Below are positions 60,485 to 64,000 of a DNA stretch of 64,000 nt, one piece after another. The notes under the pieces are model-generated. The model saw nothing but the letters and a program-made list of their open reading frames with translations, was not told the DNA's origin and did no database searches. This DNA comes from Acholoe squamosa (taxonomy: Eukaryota; Annelida; Polychaeta; Phyllodocida; Polynoidae), in assembly GCA_949317995.1 (NCBI GenBank), contig OX439039.1, positions 14,995,282 to 15,059,281 on the forward strand, written 5' to 3'. Both the position numbers and the translations under genes were made by a program. The first letter of the stretch is position 1. The number at the start of each line of letters is the position of its first letter.

Positions 60485-60950
60485 AGTGGTGTTTTCTATT
60501 ACCTCAGTAACATCATTAATGTAGTACAGGAAAAGCAAGGCTCCTAGTGCACTACCCTGTGGTACTCCGTAGGTGATTTTATATGGTGTTGATTTAATAT
60601 CATTAGCCATAGTCCTAAAGTTCTATAGTCCAAATAGCTTGATAATAGTTTAAGTGCATAATATAGACAGTCCATAATATTTTCATCAACAGTCGGCCAT
60701 GATGGACAACATCAAACGCCTTTCTAACGTTCAAGAAAATTACCATTGCTAGCTCACCCTTATTACGTGCACTATAGAGAATATTATCCAGTTTAAGTAT
60801 TGCCAGGGCAGTAGAACGTTTTGGTAAGAAACCAAATTGATTTTCACTAATATGGCCTTTTAATTCAAGATGGTAAAGTAACTGCCGATGTAGAATATGC
60901 TCCAGGACTTTACCAATAATAGGGAGTAGGGTGATTGGTCGCCAATTTAC
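60485..60950 (-). pseudogene. Reverse transcriptase motifs A and B, broken frame
   Basis: The minus strand reads ENQFGFLPKRSTALAILKLD, then FLNVRKAFDVVHH (motif A, 60709-60744), a stop-containing stretch, then GVPQGSALGALLFL and YINDV (motif B, about 60512-60568). In motif A the first, metal-binding Asp is replaced by Asn. Sequence similarity ends at NTTPI where the foldback insert begins. Confidence 0.75.
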
Positions 60951-61828
60951 TACAGAACATAAGCTGCCACTCTTGGGGAGAGCAACACTAATCCATTTTT
61001 AAGAATATCTGGAAACACACAACTGGTGATACATAGGTTCAAGAAGGCAGTCCATATTTTTCTATTGCCATTCATTGTGTCCTTGACAACATGACATCGT
61101 ACATTATCCAAGCCTGATGATTTAGAGATATCAATGTCATCAACCCAATGCTCCAGTGAGTCTTCACTCATCTCATCAAACATGAGGAGCTTATCCTCCA
61201 CCACTAGTCCATCATTAACTTCCTTTTGGAGTTGGTCAATTGCTTCATATCTGGTGTAGTCACCAGCCTCAGCACTTAATTTTGATGCAAGGTTTGGACC
61301 AATATTGCAAAAATACTCATTCACATATGCAGCTGTTTTGTCATGACCAATTTCAATATTAGTGACTTCCCTGGTTAGACTCATTTGAGTGCTTGACTTG
61401 TTGCCCTTCCAAACTTTATTTAATTCCTGCCAGAATTTTTTCGGATGATTACGGTATGTGTCCAATTTACCTTTAATTAGGTCAGCCATGTTGTTTCTAC
61501 CCAACTTATCAATAAGTTGTTGCAGACTTCTGGCCTGTTTTAGGTATGGATTTTCCAATGGACCGACATGTAATATAGCATCCTTGAGAGCCTTATGCCT
61601 CGGTTTGATAAGATCTCTAATATTATCATCAATCCAAGGCATATCCTCCTCAGGTATTTGTAGATCACGGATTTTGCAATCTTCATCCAGGTAGCCATTT
61701 ATAGTCTGAATCAAAGTTATTGCGAGGCCCTCTGCATCCAGGTTAAGGAGCATCTCATCAGTAATACGGGTTGACATTATCTTGATGAGCTTATCCTTGT
61801 CATACTTTTTATAACTCCAGCCAACCAC
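60950..61828 (-). pseudogene. LINE linker and N-terminal reverse transcriptase fragment
   Basis: A 292-codon open block, the longest in the element. It follows the endonuclease SDHIPI region and contains WIDDNIRDLIKPRHKAL and FWQELNKVWKGNKS, typical of the endonuclease-RT linker, then DISKSSGLDNVRCHVVKD and FPDILKNG, matching RT motif 0/1. The next reverse transcriptase residues (VNWRPITLLPIIGKVLE) continue in a different frame just after the stop. Confidence 0.8.
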
Positions 61829-62035
61829 TTTTTTCTTTTCATGTTTATTACGAGCCTTCTTAGATATGGTGTAGATGGGTATATGGTCAGATAGGAACTT
61901 GTTGATGTTACCTGATGCTACAACCTGGTGTTTGTCCCTTTGGGATGTAGACGGGTAGTGCCTGTGGGTAGGTGTTTTAGGTGATGTTTCTTCAGAAATT
62001 TGATTGCCTTTTTATATTTAGCGCTTTTATGATGC

Positions 62036-62389
62036 TTATAGTCCATGTTCATATCTCCGCATATCCATATCACTCATCCCACTTTCAGTAATAATGTACC
62101 CAAGTTCATTATAAAATTCCTGAACATTTCCCTTTGATGGTCTGTATGCAGTAACAATCAATTTGTGTTTATGTAGGGGCGACATAGTGGTAAGTACCAA
62201 CACTTCAATATTCTTATTAATTTTACACAGGGCATCAAGCTTCTGGGTATAGGTAGCATATTTTGGTGAGACGTAGCAAGCAACCCCACCTCCTTCATCT
62301 ACTTCATGGATGGTGTGATCCCTGTCCTGTCTGAATAATGACATATTACAATGGCTGCCTGATGGTCTTGTATTCCTGGGTGGAATCAT
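62036..62389 (-). pseudogene. LINE endonuclease fragment
   Basis: About 117 codons stay open and include DEGGGVACYVSPKYATYTQK and LIVTAYRPSKGNVQEFYNEL, which fit the central part of retrotransposon AP endonucleases (glycine triad, then a YRP-x-F-x-x-x-L strand). The upstream part lies in another frame with a TGA in the SET-x-F motif. The catalytic SDH part lies downstream near 61880, again in another frame. Start codons in this piece have no meaning. Confidence 0.75.
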
Positions 62390-62540
62390 GTCTCACTAAT
62401 GCATATGTAGTCTATATCATCAAAAGGTAAATCATACTGCCAGGCTTTACCACAAATACTATGTGCATCATGACACATCAGCTTGAGTCCCTTGGTCCTG
62501 CTGAACTCCCTCCCAGTTAAGAATGAAGACATGATAATGA

Positions 62541-63564
62541 CAAAAGGACTGTGTGGGCTGACATATGTCCAAATAAGGCATCCTGCATTGGATCAACATT
62601 CAGTAGATGTTGGGATTTCAATATATCACATGACACCAAATAACATAAATGGGACATCACAGGTGTGTTGTTGGTGCAGAAGGTGCAAACAAATACCTGC
62701 TGCGCAAAATGTATGGGCGACAGGTCTGATGGTGTTTAAAAAAACTTGAAAACGTTTTTATTCCAAGTGGTTAAAGCCTCTGCAGGCGGGGTCACCTTTC
62801 ACCAACATTTATGGAAGTGTCCAAAAATTGTCGTTATTCAATAGTCACTGGGTGTGTCCACATTTTAATGACTGTCAATGGCACATCTTTTTTAAATACA
62901 TGTAGCAAATGTAGGAAACAATGACCTTTTTGTACATGGAACTTAAATGTGTGTGATCTCCCACCTGTCCATACTTATACAACAGTCATACAGAGAACAG
63001 TTTATGATTTACATGAAATCTATAAAAGACCGAAATGGGCTAATTTACCTTATTATATAAAAAGCATGTTACGCAAAATATCTTGATAACTTGAACCATG
63101 GCCTCAAACGGTAACTCTACTGGTACCGATGAAGTTTCTTATGTGCATATTAGATCTTTTTTTTGTCCAAGCCCTACACACCACCGTAAATTTTACCTTA
63201 AATTCAAACTAAGTCCGTCTACTACAACGGTACTTCATAATGCTGCAAAGCCAAACCAACTCAAATCTGCCTTTCTATCAAATTATTTAAGAAATGTAGC
63301 AAGATTTTATCCGTCTCACATTTTCTTGAATTTCACTGAACTCTCTGATTTTCCGCGATTGCTTTATTTACAGATCTGTGTGAGCTACTTTATTATAAGG
63401 CCCCTCGTGTGCCTTATTGGATGAGAAAAAAGCTAGGAATAAAAATCTTCAGAAGGCATGTCTAGTGGTTTTTAATCTTTAGTTTATTTCACTATAGATT
63501 ATTTCATTATAATGAGTACAGATGAGCGATGAAATGTGAATGGTACATTAACCATTTAGTAAAC
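62541..63564. other. Non-genic stretch
   Basis: A 108-codon ORF (63098-63424) begins in a good context (ACCATGG) but becomes AT-rich after about 20 codons and has no motif. It could hide a first exon, but I cannot support one. Confidence 0.4.
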
Positions 63565-63760
63565 ACAAAGTGACGTAATGCATTATGTCTGTTAGTCGCC
63601 ATGGTGCATGAATGCAGCCCTGGTAAGTAACTCGCCGGGCTGCATTTATAAACCATATAGAGTTGAGTAACTCCTGAAGGGTAGTCATGATGCACCAATG
63701 CAGTGCTGGCGAGTAGGTTCACCAGCACTGCATTGGTGCATCAAAATGGCAGGGATGTAA
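63565..63760. repeat. Double-hairpin family member (well preserved)
   Basis: Hairpin 1 (about 63598-63655): GCATGAATGCAGCCCTGG and CCGGGCTGCATTTATA around AAGTAACT. Hairpin 2: 63688-63709 pairs exactly with 63722-63743 (22 bp, TGATGCACCAATGCAGTGCT...). Same order and spacing as 50690-50910. Confidence 0.75.
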
Positions 63761-64000
63761 GCCAGGCATGGGCAAAAATCAGGAAGCCATACATTTACTT
63801 GATATAAAAGCCTTCCTTTTTACCAAACAGCCCTCCAAGTAGCACTCATATACAGAAAATATATGTCATTGAAAATCTTCAGAAATCAGGAAATCCTGAT
63901 AAAACTTGAAGACTTGCATCCCTGAAATGGTGATGGATGAATGTTATACATCAAAACTGTGAGAATTGGCCACAGGACAGAATACATCTAATAAATACAC

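Larger units (their letters stand above)
58943..62540 (-). pseudogene. Decayed non-LTR retrotransposon (LINE, CR1/L2-like)
   Basis: Read on the minus strand, the order is apurinic endonuclease (about 62530-61870), linker, reverse transcriptase (about 61150-59970), C-terminal domain, stop, AATAAA (plus-strand TTTATT at 58961-58966) and a short poly-A at about 58943-58952. Visible motifs are ISET in the endonuclease followed by a TGA where Trp is usual, GGGVACYV, LSDHIPI, SGLDNVRCHVVKD, GVPQGSALG and YADD. Stops and frameshifts separate the parts and a 0.4-kb foldback element sits inside the reverse transcriptase, so it cannot be active. No ORF1 is visible; the copy is probably 5'-truncated. 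Clade is inferred from domain order only. Confidence 0.85.

Noticed and set aside
63098..63424. 108-codon ORF starting in ACCATGG
   Set aside because: Good start context, but AT-rich codon use after about 20 codons, no motif and no supporting splice partner.

Overview
The window is eukaryotic, almost certainly from an animal. There are no operons or dense ORFs. It contains one intron-split gene with GT/AG junctions in matching phases, a decayed non-LTR retrotransposon with endonuclease and reverse transcriptase domains, tRNA-like fragments, microsatellites, minisatellites and many inverted-repeat elements. The terminal motifs (CACTGTAA, CCCAGTGGGCAC, CCCAGCAAA) and CR1-like retrotransposon recall marine invertebrates such as amphioxus, molluscs or echinoderms, but the species cannot be fixed from sequence alone.

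Layout: 0-5 kb holds sparse repeats. 5.1-7.5 kb is an element with terminal inverted repeats (TIRs) of about 310 bp. 8.0-8.6 kb is a GC-rich patch. 9.8-10.2 kb is a foldback element with a strong hairpin. 10.6-13.0 kb is a chain of four tandem arrays, the first about 57 units of 30/31 bp. 14-34 kb is a diverged segmental array: one fragment plus three units of about 6-7 kb with no convincing gene. Comparing its units exposes several insertions and their empty sites. 36.3-37.8 kb, 43.3-43.9 kb, 47.6-48.1 kb and 49.5-49.8 kb are TIR elements whose interiors repeat a short motif; a fifth lies at 30.3-31.4 kb. 41.4-41.9 kb and 42.8-44.2 kb are further TIR elements. 46.5-50.5 kb is the one gene I can support, on the minus strand: three coding exons and 214 residues of unrecognised function, with two motif-field elements in its introns. 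58.9-62.5 kb is the retrotransposon on the minus strand, split inside its reverse transcriptase by a foldback element related to that at 9.8 kb.

The genes do not form a pathway. The main biology is repeat structure: (i) non-autonomous TIR elements of one architecture but different sequence, (ii) a dispersed double-hairpin family built on GCATGAATGCAGCCCTGG and TGATGCACCAATGCAGTGCTGG arms, and (iii) foldback elements with a hairpin at one end. The very long ORFs over 10.5-12.5 kb are an artefact of a stop-free 31-bp repeat. All family assignments were made by eye; no database search was possible.
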